DNA of 60,158 nucleotides from Clostridia bacterium (GCA_017550625.1 JAFZOL010000057.1:1-60158); one strand, 5' to 3'; positions 16,904 through 25,295 are shown, counted from the stretch's first letter. The notes: generated by a model from the letters alone, not told the origin. Made by a program: numbers and translations.

Positions 16904-17020
16904 TCAGTTGTTGCAGCCGCAGCCGCAGCCGTTGTTGTTGCCGCAGCCGAAACCGTTTTCACTGAGCACGAGGATCAGGATGATGAAAAGGATCCAATAA
17001 CTGTTGTTGCCGAAGAACAT
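16904..17020 (-). CDS. 38-aa small membrane peptide with Gly/Asn/Cys-rich tail (YjcZ-like)
   Basis: Too short for most ORF callers, this reading frame encodes MFFGNNSYWILFIILILVLS and then a tail of Gly, Asn and Cys with four cysteines arranged C-x(5)-C-x-C-x-C. A perfect AAAGGAGGT lies 9-17 bases upstream of the ATG, and a good terminator follows directly. One hydrophobic helix plus a Gly/Cys tail resembles the YjcZ-type sporulation peptides of Firmicutes. The assignment is by resemblance only; a spore-envelope role is inference. It lies downstream of hinT on the same strand. Confidence 0.7.
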   Translation of the reverse strand: MFFGNNSYWILFIILILVLSENGFGCGNNNGCGCGCNN

Positions 17021-17082
17021 GCCTCCCAACCTCCTTTCACGGACAGTATATGCCGCAAAGGATGAAGGGTGACTTGCCTCTG

Positions 17083-17421
17083 TCAGCCCGCCGGCCAGCC
17101 GAAGGGCCTGCCCGCCATCAGGTGGAAGTGCAGGTGCTTCACGCTCTGCCCGGCGATGTCGCCGCAGTTGTTGACGATGCGGAACCCGTCCTCCACGCCG
17201 AGGCTCTTCGCGATCTCGGGGATCTTCTCGAAGATGTGCGCCACCACGGCGGAGTTCGTTTCGTTGACGTCATACGCCCATTTGATGTGCTGCTTCGGAA
17301 TGATCAGCACGTGCACGGGCGCCTGGGGGTCGATGTCGTGGAACGCGAGGATCTCGTCGTCCTCGTAAACCTTTTTGCTCGGGATCTCGCCGTTCGCGAT
17401 CGCGCAGAAAATGCAGTCCAT
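17083..17421 (-). CDS. hinT: HIT-family nucleotide-binding hydrolase (HinT)
   Basis: The 112-aa protein starts MDCIFCAIANGEIPSKKVYEDD and contains the histidine triad HLHFHLM near its C-terminus, preceded by VLIIPKQHI. HinT enzymes hydrolyse purine nucleoside phosphoramidates, including aminoacyl-adenylates. The Cys-x-x-Cys at the start is common in bacterial members. The start at 17421 has GGGAGG upstream; the longer frame at 17436 would overlap the alaS stop codon and lacks a site. It follows alaS by 14 nt, so the two are cotranscribed, which suits a role in clearing aminoacyl-AMP. Confidence 0.92.
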   Translation of the reverse strand: MDCIFCAIANGEIPSKKVYEDDEILAFHDIDPQAPVHVLIIPKQHIKWAYDVNETNSAVVAHIFEKIPEIAKSLGVEDGFRIVNNCGDIAGQSVKHLHFHLMAGRPFGWPAG

Positions 17422-17435
17422 AGTCGTTCCTCCCA

Positions 17436-20069
17436 TTATTTGATCATGCCCTGCACGGCGGCGAACACCGCGCCGAGGGCTTCTTTCACTTTCGTCGGGT
17501 CCTTGCCGCCGGCCATGGCGGAATCGGGCTTGCCGCCGCCGCTGCCGCCGGCTACCGTCGCCACCGCGCGCACCACGTTGCCCGCGTGCGTGCCCTTTGC
17601 CACGGCCGTTTTGCCGGCCGCGCAGGCGAAGGCGCAGGTGCCTTTTTCTTTATTCACGCCCGCCGCCACGATCACGGCGTCGTCCGCCTTCACGGAATCA
17701 AGAAAGCTTCTGAGCGCATTGGCGTCCGCCTCGCCGAGGTCGGCGGTGAACACCTTCACGCCGTTCAGTTCGCCCGCGTTTTCGAGCACCTTGTCGGCGC
17801 TCATCGCGGTCAGCTCGCTCTTCGCCTTCGCGAGCTCTTTCTGCGTGTCCTTAAGTTCCGCCTGCAGCGCCGACACGCGCTCCGGCACGTTCAAAGCGTC
17901 GCCGCACTTGATGAGCGCCGCTGCTTTATGCAGCGCAGCCGCGGTCTCGTCGAGGTAAGTCAGCGCGTTGAAGCCGGTCACGGCCTCGATCCTGCGCACG
18001 CCCGACGCGACGCTCGCCTCGGACAGCACGCGGAACAAGCCGATCTCGCCGGTGTTCTTCACGTGCGTGCCGCCGCACAGCTCAATGGAGAAATCGCCCA
18101 CGCTCACCATGCGCACGGTGTCGCCGTATTTCTCGCCGAACAGCGCCATCGCCCCGGCCTTTTTCGCCTCTTCGATGGTCGTCTCCACGGTGTTCACGCT
18201 CTGCGCCGAAAGGATGACTTCGTTCACCGCGCGCTCCACGGCCTTCAGCTCTTCGCCGGTGAGCGGCGAGAAGTGCGTGAAGTCGAAGCGGCACACCGTG
18301 TCGCTCACGAGCTGGCCGGCCTGCTCTACGTGGGTGCCGAGCGTTTTTCTGAGCGCGGCCTGCAGCAGGTGGGCGGAGGTGTGGTTGCGCATCACGGCGC
18401 GGCGGCGCGCTTCGTCGACCTTGGCGACGCATTCCGCGCCCTTCATCAGGGTGCCGCATTTCACCGTGCCCTTGTGGAGATACACGTTTTTCGGGGTCTT
18501 GAGCGTCTCTTCGACGGTGAACGTAAAGCCTTCGCCCTCGATCACGCCGGTGTCGGCGATCTGGCCGCCGCCGCCCGGATAGAAGGGCGAAACGTCGAGC
18601 GCCACGATGGCTTTTTCGCCTTCGGCCGCCTCTTCGCAGAGCTCGCCGTCGGCGTTCAGAATGTCGAGCACGTGCGCGTCCGAAACAAGGGTCTCATAGC
18701 CCGTGAACGCCGTCTCGCCGATGTCGCTGATCGCGAAGCCGGCGCTCTTCCACGCGTCGGTGTCCTCGGCCTTTCTCGCGGCGCGGGCGGTCTGCTTCTG
18801 GTTGAGCACGAGGGCGTTGAAGCGGTCGAGATCCACCTCCATGCCTCTTTCTTCGATGATCTCCTTCGTCAGGTCGATCGGGAAGCCGAAGGTGTCGCTG
18901 AGCTTGAACGCCGCGTCGCCCGAAAGCGTCTTGCCGTCGGATTCCGCGATCATGTTCTCGAGCAGGCTCAGGCCCTGGTCGATGGTGCGGGCGAAGTTTT
19001 CTTCTTCGATGGTGATGATCTTGATGATGAAATCGTGCTTCTCCACGAGCGCCGGATACGCGGAGCCGCTCTCGCGGATCACGGTCTCGGCGACTTTATA
19101 AAGGAAGGTATCCTCGATGCCGAGCAGCCTTCCGTGGCGCGCGGCACGGCGTAGCAGGCGTCTCAGCACGTAGCCGCGGCCCTCGTTCGAGGGCAGCACG
19201 CCGTCCGAGATCATCATCACGGTGCTGCGGATGTGGTCGGTGATGACGCGCAGCGACACGTCGTTCTTCTCGTTCTCGTGGTACTTCACGCCCGCGATCT
19301 CCGAGATGTGCTTCATGATGTTCTGGATGGTGTCGACCTCGAACAGGTTGTCCACGCCCTGCGCGATGCAGGCGAGGCGCTCGAGGCCCATGCCGGTGTC
19401 GATGTTGGGGTGCGACAGGCGGGTGTAGTTGCCGTTGCCGTCGTTCTCGAACTGCGTGAACACGAGGTTCCAGAACTCCACGTACCGGTCGCAGTCGCAG
19501 CCGACCCTGCAGGTGGGCTTGCCGCAGCCCTTTTCGGGCCCGCGGTCGTAATAGATCTCGCTGCAGGGGCCGCAGGGACCGGCGCCGTGCTCCCAGAAGT
19601 TGTCCTCCCGGCCGAGGCGCACCATGTGGTCGGGTTTCACGCCCCTTCTCTGCGTCCAGATGTCGTAGGCCTCGTCGTCCTCTTCAAACACCGAAACATA
19701 GAGCTTGTCCACGTCCATCTCCATGACCTTCGTGCAGAATTCCCACGCCCAGGTCGTGGCCTCTTCTTTGAAATAGTCGCCGAACGAGAAGTTGCCCAGC
19801 ATCTCGAAGAACGTGCCGTGGCGGGCGGTGTGGCCCACGCGCTCGATGTCGGGGGTGCGGATGCACTTCTGGCAGGTGGTCACGCGCTTTCTCGGCGGGG
19901 TGACTTCACCGGTGAAATACTTCTTCATCGGCGCCATGCCGGCGTTGATGAGCAGCAGGCTCTTGTCGCCCTGCGGGATGAGCGAGAACGAGGGGAGCCT
20001 TAAATGGTCCTTCGTCTCGAAAAAGGCGAGATACTTCTCGCGGATGGTGTTCAGAGATTGCCATTCCAT
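17436..20069 (-). CDS. alaS: Alanyl-tRNA synthetase
   Basis: The 877-aa enzyme attaches alanine to tRNA(Ala) and edits mischarged Ser and Gly. The N-terminal class II core shows motif 2-3 features (FFEMLGNFSFGDYFKEEA, GMGLERLACIAQG), then the tRNA recognition region, the editing site with HTSAHLLQAAL and the CGGTH zinc motif, and a C-terminal DHHA1 domain ending GGSGGGKPDSAMAGG. The length is standard for the family. The start at 20069 (MEWQSLNTIREKYL) fits AAAGGAG ten bases upstream. Expression is governed by an alanine T-box. Confidence 0.97.
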   Translation of the reverse strand: MEWQSLNTIREKYLAFFETKDHLRLPSFSLIPQGDKSLLLINAGMAPMKKYFTGEVTPPRKRVTTCQKCIRTPDIERVGHTARHGTFFEMLGNFSFGDYFKEEATTWAWEFCTKVMEMDVDKLYVSVFEEDDEAYDIWTQRRGVKPDHMVRLGREDNFWEHGAGPCGPCSEIYYDRGPEKGCGKPTCRVGCDCDRYVEFWNLVFTQFENDGNGNYTRLSHPNIDTGMGLERLACIAQGVDNLFEVDTIQNIMKHISEIAGVKYHENEKNDVSLRVITDHIRSTVMMISDGVLPSNEGRGYVLRRLLRRAARHGRLLGIEDTFLYKVAETVIRESGSAYPALVEKHDFIIKIITIEEENFARTIDQGLSLLENMIAESDGKTLSGDAAFKLSDTFGFPIDLTKEIIEERGMEVDLDRFNALVLNQKQTARAARKAEDTDAWKSAGFAISDIGETAFTGYETLVSDAHVLDILNADGELCEEAAEGEKAIVALDVSPFYPGGGGQIADTGVIEGEGFTFTVEETLKTPKNVYLHKGTVKCGTLMKGAECVAKVDEARRRAVMRNHTSAHLLQAALRKTLGTHVEQAGQLVSDTVCRFDFTHFSPLTGEELKAVERAVNEVILSAQSVNTVETTIEEAKKAGAMALFGEKYGDTVRMVSVGDFSIELCGGTHVKNTGEIGLFRVLSEASVASGVRRIEAVTGFNALTYLDETAAALHKAAALIKCGDALNVPERVSALQAELKDTQKELAKAKSELTAMSADKVLENAGELNGVKVFTADLGEADANALRSFLDSVKADDAVIVAAGVNKEKGTCAFACAAGKTAVAKGTHAGNVVRAVATVAGGSGGGKPDSAMAGGKDPTKVKEALGAVFAAVQGMIK

Positions 20070-20145
20070 ATCGATAACACTCCTTTGAATATTCACTGAA
20101 ATTGCATAAAAATACTAAAACGTTTTGCAGCCGGGGGATAGCGGG

Positions 20146-20372
20146 GAATAAAAAAGCCCCTCCGCGTTCTCCGGGACGATCGAACCGACCGCGGTACCAC
20201 CCGGATTATGCTTTGGGCATCACTCGACTGCCCTTAACGCGGGCAAAACGCCGGGCTCGTCACCCGGCTGCCGTACGGCGGCGCGCTTCCGTCCGCTTTA
20301 GGCCCTCGCACCCACCGGGCCCTCTCTGAAACGCTCGCGGAAACTGACCGTACGATCGCAGAAAAAATATCG
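20146..20372 (-). promoter_or_regulatory. T-box leader of alaS (Ala specifier GCG)
   Basis: On the minus strand the conserved T-box GGGTGGTACCGCGG lies at about 20188-20203, followed by a terminator stem (GTCCC/GGGGC) and a T run ending near 20150. Stem I is closed by CGTACGG pairing with CCGTACG. On its 3' side GGAA is followed by GCG (20284-20286), an alanine codon in the specifier position. Uncharged tRNA(Ala) would stabilise the antiterminator and turn alaS on. Confidence 0.93.
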
Positions 20373-20377
20373 TTCAG

Positions 20378-20406
20378 ATTATAATCCGCCGGGCGCGGTT
20401 TGTCAA
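20378..20406 (-). promoter_or_regulatory. Consensus promoter of the alaS T-box transcript
   Basis: Minus-strand TTGACA (20401-20406) and TATAAT (20378-20383) with a 17-nt spacer, both perfect. Confidence 0.88.
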
Positions 20407-20468
20407 GCAAAACTTGCGCCCGCCGCCCCATATTTCTGATAAATCGCGTTCCGTTCATAATTTTTCTA

Positions 20469-20497
20469 TTGATTCTCGGATATTTCTGTTGTATAAT
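20469..20497 (+). promoter_or_regulatory. Promoter of the CHAP-like secreted protein gene
   Basis: TTGATT (20469-20474) and TATAAT (20492-20497), spacer 17 nt. Confidence 0.75.
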
Positions 20498-20529
20498 AAC
20501 CTAAAATCCAACATTGGGGGATGAAAGAG

Positions 20530-21723
20530 ATGAAATTGAAACACCTGCTCAGCGTGCTGCTCGCGGCTCTTTTGCTGCTCTGCGTGCTGACGCCCGCGTT
20601 CGCCGAAGAGCCCGAAACGCCCGGCGAGCCCGAAACGGGGGAGACCGAGCCCGGCGGGGAAGAGCCGGACGTGCCCCCGGTCGGGGAAGAGCCCGAAGAC
20701 CCTGAAGAACCCGACGCGCCCGCCGCCCTGTCCGGCATCGCCGGCGACGTCGACAACGACTACGTCGTCACCGCGGCCGACGCGCGCATCGCGCTCAGAG
20801 CCGCCGTGGGCCTTGAGGAGCTGACCGGAGACGCGTTTACTGTCGCCGATATGGATGAGGATAACCTCATCACCGCCGCCGACGCGCGCGTGATTTTGCG
20901 CCTCGCCGTCGGCCTGCCCGCCGAAGAGCCCGATGATCCCACCCCGCCCGTGACCCCTGGCGGCCCGTATCCCGAGCCCGTGGACCCGCACGAGACGCCG
21001 AGCCAGCGCACGCTTGTGTTCAACACCATGCTCTATGAGCATTCGCACCGCTTCAAGGGCTATTCCGCCCTCGATATGGAAAGGGCCTGGGGCGGCTCCT
21101 CCGTCGTCGGCATGGCGTACCGCGCCTCCACCGACTGGTGCTGCTATTACACGATCAAGGACGTGTTCCGTCCCGTGCTCGAAACGATGGGCTACACCGA
21201 GGCCCAGATGGATAAGATCGCGCCGCGCTATCACGATTCCGACAAGGTGCAGAAGGCGATCAAAAAGGGCGTGAACATGAACATCCCGTCCGCTCTTATC
21301 GGTCTCAAGCTCATCGAGACCTACGTGCCGAGCCTTCTCGGCGACTACTACCTCTGCCATCCGGAATACGCGACCACCTATACCTTCGTCTCGTATTACG
21401 ACGACATCGTCACCGAGCGCGCCTACACGCGCTCCGCGAACGCGAATTCCTATTATCCCAAGGTCGGCGACATCCTGTTCATGAGCAACAAGACCAGCAC
21501 CTACGTCAACGGCCTGCCCACCGTCGACCACACCGCCCAGATCACGCAGGTGTATGCCGACGGCACGTTCCTGTGCACCGAGGGCGCGCTGATGTACGAC
21601 ACCCCGCGCGTGACCGAGCGCGTCTACTATTTCGACCGCCAGATGGGCACGTGGCGCTACGAGCCGCTCGCCGAGGTTATCACCCTCGTCATCGCCCGCC
21701 CGAACATGAACGTCTCGGGCTGA
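20530..21723 (+). CDS. Secreted protein with dockerin-like module and CHAP-like (Cys/His amidase) domain
   Basis: The product (397 aa from the ATG at 20530; GGGGG lies nine bases upstream) has a signal peptide cut near AFA-EE, then an acidic proline-rich linker (EPETPGEPETGETEPGG). A dockerin-like pair follows at about residues 70-130, with loops DVDNDYVVTAAD and DMDEDNLITAAD. A second linker leads to a C-terminal domain of about 240 residues. That domain has a tryptophan-cysteine pair (TDWCCYY), KVGDILFMSN and VDHTAQITQVYADG, a layout like CHAP or NlpC/P60 peptidases (Cys then His before a beta strand). A cell-wall amidase is therefore plausible, but no third catalytic residue is certain. 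Having the dockerin-like module ahead of the enzyme is unusual. Confidence 0.72.
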   Translation: MKLKHLLSVLLAALLLLCVLTPAFAEEPETPGEPETGETEPGGEEPDVPPVGEEPEDPEEPDAPAALSGIAGDVDNDYVVTAADARIALRAAVGLEELTGDAFTVADMDEDNLITAADARVILRLAVGLPAEEPDDPTPPVTPGGPYPEPVDPHETPSQRTLVFNTMLYEHSHRFKGYSALDMERAWGGSSVVGMAYRASTDWCCYYTIKDVFRPVLETMGYTEAQMDKIAPRYHDSDKVQKAIKKGVNMNIPSALIGLKLIETYVPSLLGDYYLCHPEYATTYTFVSYYDDIVTERAYTRSANANSYYPKVGDILFMSNKTSTYVNGLPTVDHTAQITQVYADGTFLCTEGALMYDTPRVTERVYYFDRQMGTWRYEPLAEVITLVIARPNMNVSG

Positions 21724-21744
21724 CCGGCGAACGAACCGCATACG

Positions 21745-21780
21745 AAAAAAGAGATTTGCGCACGCAAATCTCTTTTTTTT
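21745..21780. terminator. Bidirectional terminator
   Basis: AAAAAAGAGATTTGCG CAC GCAAATCTCTTTTTTTT, between the CHAP-like gene and the convergent sugar transferase. Confidence 0.9.
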
Positions 21781-21800
21781 GATTCCGGATTCTCCGTTGT

Positions 21801-22472
21801 TTATTTCTCTTCCGCTGGTTCCTTTTTCCACTGGGCGCGCAGCTCGTCGAGCTCGTTCTGGATCGTGGATTTGCCCGCGTCCGCGCCCTCGCTCGAGAAC
21901 ACGGCCTTCACCGTGAGCAGCACGACCTTCAGGTCCTCGATGAGTGAATAATTGTCGATATACTCGAGGTCGTAGCCGATCTTCTCGAAGATCGACAGGT
22001 TGTTGCGCCCCTTGGCCTGCGCGAGCCCCGTGATGCCGGGGGTCACGTCCACCCGGTGGCGCTGCTCCTCGTTCATGAGCTCGTAATAGTCCGTGATCCA
22101 CGGGCGCGGGCCGATGAAGCTCATTTTGCCGCTCAGCACGTTGAACAGCTGGGGAAGCTCGTCCAGACTTGTTTTACGCAGGAATGTGCCGATCTTGGTG
22201 TGCTGGTCCGAGGTCGAAAAATCATGCACGTCGTTGTCCGCGATCATGGTGCGGAACTTCCACGCCTTGAAAGGCTTGCCGTATTTTCCGGTGCGAAGCT
22301 GCTTGAAGATCACCGGGCCCTTGCTGTCGAGCCTGATTGCGAGCGAGATCGCAGTGATCACGGGGGATAAAAGGATCAGGGCAAACAGCGAGAGCAGAAA
22401 CTCGAGGATCCGCTTGATCACAGCGTACATAGCCTTCGGTTTGCTCCAGTTCCTTTTTTCGTAGTTGTTCAT
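21801..22472 (-). CDS. Polyprenyl-phosphate sugar-1-phosphate transferase (exopolysaccharide priming enzyme)
   Basis: About 223 aa. One N-terminal membrane hairpin (RILEFLLSLFALILLSPVI) is followed by the bacterial sugar transferase domain. Its motifs are KGPVIFKQLRTGKYGKPFKAWKFRTM, TSLDELPQLFNVLSG, FIGPRPW and PGITGLAQAKGRN. Such enzymes move a sugar-1-phosphate from a nucleotide sugar to undecaprenyl phosphate, the first step of polysaccharide or glycan assembly. The C-terminal extension (to KKEPAEEK) is soluble and charged. The start is uncertain: ATG codons at 22496 and 22472 both lack a strong ribosome site, and 22472 was chosen for a weak AGG upstream. No other glycan genes adjoin it. 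Confidence 0.88.
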   Translation of the reverse strand: MNNYEKRNWSKPKAMYAVIKRILEFLLSLFALILLSPVITAISLAIRLDSKGPVIFKQLRTGKYGKPFKAWKFRTMIADNDVHDFSTSDQHTKIGTFLRKTSLDELPQLFNVLSGKMSFIGPRPWITDYYELMNEEQRHRVDVTPGITGLAQAKGRNNLSIFEKIGYDLEYIDNYSLIEDLKVVLLTVKAVFSSEGADAGKSTIQNELDELRAQWKKEPAEEK

Positions 22473-22531
22473 ATTTTTCCGGACCTGCCAATACATATGT
22501 GATTGAGAGGGCCGCACGCCCTCAAGTTAAA

Positions 22532-22560
22532 AGTATAACCGAAAACGCGGTTTCTGTCAA
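22532..22560 (-). promoter_or_regulatory. Promoter of the sugar transferase gene
   Basis: Minus-strand TTGACA (22555-22560) and TATACT (22532-22537), spacer 17 nt. It occupies the space where spoIIIAA-AB would otherwise lie upstream of spoIIIAC. Confidence 0.78.
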
Positions 22561-22626
22561 GTCCCGTTATTTGGAGTCGAAGGAAGCCGTATCCGCGCCG
22601 GACGCGGCGAAATGCGGAGGGATGCC

Positions 22627-22821
22627 ATGAACGTAGACGTGATATTCAGGATCGCCGCCCTGGGACTGTTGGTGGCGGTGCTCGACCAGGTGCTCGCGCG
22701 CGCCGGCAAAGGGGAATATTCGGTTCTCTTGACGCTGTCGGGGCTGCTTGCGGCGCTGCTGATCCTCCTGCCGTATCTGTCGCAGCTCTTCCGGTCGCTC
22801 AGGGAGCTGTTCAGCCTGTGA
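22627..22821 (+). CDS. spoIIIAC: Stage III sporulation protein AC
   Basis: The 64-aa protein has two hydrophobic helices (VIFRIAALGLLVAVLDQVLARAG and YSVLLTLSGLLAALLILLPYLSQL), the size and layout of SpoIIIAC. The protein belongs to the mother-cell channel complex linking to the forespore during engulfment. The start at 22627 has GGAGGG five bases upstream. It is the first gene of the cluster here: no spoIIIAA ATPase or spoIIIAB precedes it. The GTG of spoIIIAD overlaps its stop codon. Confidence 0.88.
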   Translation: MNVDVIFRIAALGLLVAVLDQVLARAGKGEYSVLLTLSGLLAALLILLPYLSQLFRSLRELFSL

Positions 22822-23189
22822 CCGCCATACTTGCGGGCGCGGCGGCGGGCCTCATCCTGTTCACGCTCGTCAAAGAAGTGGTCCCCGCCTGGTCCGGCGT
22901 GATGCGCCTCGCGCTCACGGCCCTCGTCGTGCTCGCGGTCCTGCCCACGGTGCAAACGCTCGTCTCGTTCGCCGCCGAGGCCGCAAACGCCGCCGGGGCG
23001 GGGGAGTGGCTCACGCCCCTCACGCAGGTGCTCGGCGTCGCGATCGTGAGCGGCCTTCTTGCCGAAAGCGCGCGCGACGCGGGCGCCTCGGGGCTCGCCT
23101 CGGGCGTCGAGCTCGCGGGCAAAGCGGCGCTGCTGCTCCTCGTGCTGCCGGTGCTTCGGGCGCTGTTCGCCCTGATCGGAGGCACGTGA
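22818..23189 (+). CDS. spoIIIAD: Stage III sporulation protein AD
   Basis: This 123-aa membrane protein starts at a GTG overlapping the spoIIIAC stop (GTGA). It has hydrophobic segments at about 4-25, 30-50, 70-85 and 100-118, with the family-like words FTLVKEVVPAW and QVLGVAIVSGLLAESARDAGASGLASGVELAGKA. It is part of the SpoIIIA-SpoIIQ channel in the mother-cell membrane. The one-base stop/start overlap with spoIIIAE (TGATG) shows tight coupling. Confidence 0.88.
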   Translation: MTAILAGAAAGLILFTLVKEVVPAWSGVMRLALTALVVLAVLPTVQTLVSFAAEAANAAGAGEWLTPLTQVLGVAIVSGLLAESARDAGASGLASGVELAGKAALLLLVLPVLRALFALIGGT

Positions 23190-24301
23190 TGAAATTCCTG
23201 CGTTTCTCCCTGTCCGTCCTTCTGCTGCCCGTCCTTTTCGCTCTTTTTCTTCTACCCGTTTTTGCCGCGGCTCAAGACGATCCCCTCGCCGACGAAAACG
23301 AGGTCTATTCCGCGGCGTGGAGCCTTCTGGACCCCGACACGGCGCGCCTTCTCGAAAGCGTCGGCGTGGACCCCGAAGACCTCTCGTCCCTCTTCTCCCT
23401 TTCGCCGACTTCGCTTTTGACGCTCGTCAAAAACGTCTTCTCCGCCACGTCTTCGGACATCGCGTCGCAGTTCCTTGCCGCCGGGGCAGCGCTTCTTACG
23501 GCTGCTGTACTGCTGCCGCTGTGCCCCGAAAGCGTGCGCGACACGGCGGGCCAGTGTGCCGCCCTGTTCGCCGTCTTTCTCATCTCCGCGCCCGCCGTCG
23601 CCGCCGCCCGGAGCGTCGCCTCCGCCGTCCGGCTCACGCGGACGCTCGAACTCTCCCTCCTGCCCGTGCCGGTCGCAGCGGCTTCGCTCGCGGGCAAGCC
23701 CCTCACCGCGGCCGTCGTCGAAAACGGCGTGTTCTTCTTCGCCGAGACCGTCGGTGCTGCGTTCTCCGACGCCGTCGTCCCGCTCACCGCCGTGCTGATG
23801 ACCCTGTGCGCCGCCGCGGCGATCGACCCCGACGATACGCTGTCGCGCCTGACTGCGGGACTTTCGAAGGGCCTTACCCTGCTTGCGGGCCTCGTTTCGG
23901 GCGTGTTCGCCCTTGTCACGCGTCTGCAGGGCACGCTCGCGGGGGCGGCGGACTCGGTCACTCTCAAGAGCGCCCGCATCCTTGTCGGCAGCGCGGTGCC
24001 GGTGGTTGGCGGGGCGCTCGCGGACACCCTTTCGGGCGTGCTCGAGGGCGTGCGCCTCGCGGGCGGGAGTGTGGCGATGCTCGGCGTGCTGCTCGCCCTC
24101 GTGGTATTGCTGCCCGCCCTCGCGGCGGTGCTCACAGTCAAGCTGTTTTTGTGGGCGGCGGCGCTGTTCGCCCCCGCCGTCGGCATGCCGAAGGCCGGGG
24201 ACTACGCAACCGCCCTCTCGTCGGCGTTCACCCTGCTCGGCGCGGCGGCCGTGTTCCACGCCGCCGTTTACGTCATCTCCCTCGCCCTTCTCCTGCATTG
24301 A
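23189..24301 (+). CDS. spoIIIAE: Stage III sporulation protein AE
   Basis: The 370-aa protein begins with a signal-like helix (FLRFSLSVLLLPVLFALFLLPVFAAAQ) and continues with several membrane segments. Words such as TAAVVENGVFFFAETVGAAFSDAVVPLTAVLMTL and GVFALVTRLQGTLAGAADSVTLKSARILVGSAVPVVGGALADTL fit SpoIIIAE, the largest membrane protein of the complex. The length is close to the usual 390-400 aa. Translation is coupled to spoIIIAD. After its stop there is a 55-nt gap with ACATC-type repeats before the next gene. Confidence 0.88.
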   Translation: MKFLRFSLSVLLLPVLFALFLLPVFAAAQDDPLADENEVYSAAWSLLDPDTARLLESVGVDPEDLSSLFSLSPTSLLTLVKNVFSATSSDIASQFLAAGAALLTAAVLLPLCPESVRDTAGQCAALFAVFLISAPAVAAARSVASAVRLTRTLELSLLPVPVAAASLAGKPLTAAVVENGVFFFAETVGAAFSDAVVPLTAVLMTLCAAAAIDPDDTLSRLTAGLSKGLTLLAGLVSGVFALVTRLQGTLAGAADSVTLKSARILVGSAVPVVGGALADTLSGVLEGVRLAGGSVAMLGVLLALVVLLPALAAVLTVKLFLWAAALFAPAVGMPKAGDYATALSSAFTLLGAAAVFHAAVYVISLALLLH

Positions 24302-24304
24302 TTC

Positions 24305-24345
24305 CTTTCATCCCACATCTCAAATCCAACATCTCACATCCCGAA
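24305..24345 (+). repeat. ACATCTCA-type short direct repeats
   Basis: CATCCCACATCTCAAATCCAACATCTCACATCCC contains several copies of a CACATC/ACATCTC word. The same word family recurs at 25446-25470 and 26518-26565. It fills the gap between spoIIIAE and spoIIIAF. Confidence 0.65.
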
Positions 24346-24356
24346 AGGATCATGCC

Positions 24357-24845
24357 ATGCTCGAATCTCTTTCCGCCTGGTCGCTGCGCCTGTTGGCGTT
24401 CTCGGTGTTCGCCTTCCTCTGGCGGCGGCTGACGCCCGAAACGCGCGTCGCCCCGGCGCTGAGGCGCGTACTGTCGTGCTGCCTGCTGCTTCTGGCGTTC
24501 TCGCCCCTGTTCACGACCGCACTGCCATCTCTCTCCGCTTGGGAACTTCCGTCCGCTTCCCCCGCGGGCGCGGACGGGACGCGCTTCCTGCCTGAGGTCG
24601 AATCCGCGGTCACGGCGCTGTGCGAGCCCGTCATCCGCTCGTATACCGACGCGCCCTACGAGATCGGCGCCGACGCGCATATCCGCGAGGACGGCAGCAT
24701 AGATATTACCGTCGTCGAGATCGTGATCGGCGGCGAAGGGCCTTACGAAACGGCGCTGACCGGGGAGCTGATCGATCTGCTCGGGCCCGCCGTGCGCGTG
24801 GCCTTTTCCGGCCCGCAAAGCGACGAAAGGGGAGATCCGCCGTGA
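24357..24845 (+). CDS. spoIIIAF: Probable stage III sporulation protein AF (diverged)
   Basis: The 162-aa protein has two N-terminal hydrophobic helices (SLRLLAFSVFAFLW and VLSCCLLLLAFSPLF) and a soluble C-terminal part with an ITVVEIVIGG strand and helix. This layout, and the position between spoIIIAE and spoIIIAG, point to SpoIIIAF; the sequence itself is diverged, so the name rests mainly on order. AAAGGATC lies upstream, and the stop overlaps the spoIIIAG GTG (GTGA). Confidence 0.72.
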   Translation: MLESLSAWSLRLLAFSVFAFLWRRLTPETRVAPALRRVLSCCLLLLAFSPLFTTALPSLSAWELPSASPAGADGTRFLPEVESAVTALCEPVIRSYTDAPYEIGADAHIREDGSIDITVVEIVIGGEGPYETALTGELIDLLGPAVRVAFSGPQSDERGDPP

Positions 24846-25291
24846 AAAATCCAGCCGATTTCTTCCGGAACGCCTTCGCGGGGCGGAAAAAATGGATCCT
24901 GCCGGGGCTGCTGCTTTCGGGCGTCCTGCTGCTGGCGCTGGCCGGCGGCGGCAAAAAGACGGCGGTCGGCGATTCGGACCGCGCGGCCTTCGCCGCCCGG
25001 ACGGAGCAAGCCCTGGAAGAGCGGATCCAAAAGCTCTTGAACACCGTCGACGGCGTGAGCGGCGCGCACGTCCTCGTTACGATCGAGCGCCTCGAGCCCG
25101 CCCCGGACGACGGCGCCTCGGGCGCGTTTACGCTCACGGGCGGCACGGGGACGGTGTATCTCCCGGTCGTACGCGGCGTGGCGGTCACCTGCCGCGGCGG
25201 CGATTCGCCGGTCGTGCGCCAGCGCATCGTCGGGCTGCTCTCGGCCTGCCTCGGCGTCGGCGAGAACCGCATCAGCGTCGCCCCGGGATAA
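24842..25291 (+). CDS. spoIIIAG: Stage III sporulation protein AG
   Basis: The 149-aa protein starts at a GTG with GGGGAG upstream and overlaps spoIIIAF. One membrane helix (WILPGLLLSGVLLLALAGGG) is followed by a ring-building-motif-like domain. That domain includes LEERIQKLLNTVDGVSGAHVLVTIERLE, a GTVYLPVVRGVAVTCRGGDSPVVRQRIVGLLSACLGVGENRISV stretch and little else. It is shorter than the usual 190-230 aa, with a reduced loop after the beta hairpin. SpoIIIAG forms the large ring of the channel in known systems. Confidence 0.87.
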   Translation: MKNPADFFRNAFAGRKKWILPGLLLSGVLLLALAGGGKKTAVGDSDRAAFAARTEQALEERIQKLLNTVDGVSGAHVLVTIERLEPAPDDGASGAFTLTGGTGTVYLPVVRGVAVTCRGGDSPVVRQRIVGLLSACLGVGENRISVAPG

Positions 25292-25295
25292 CGGT

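Noticed and set aside
20146-20372. tRNA gene near alaS
   Set aside because: The hairpins belong to a T-box leader with the GGGTGGTACCGCGG sequence; no cloverleaf or T-arm GTTCRANTC was found.
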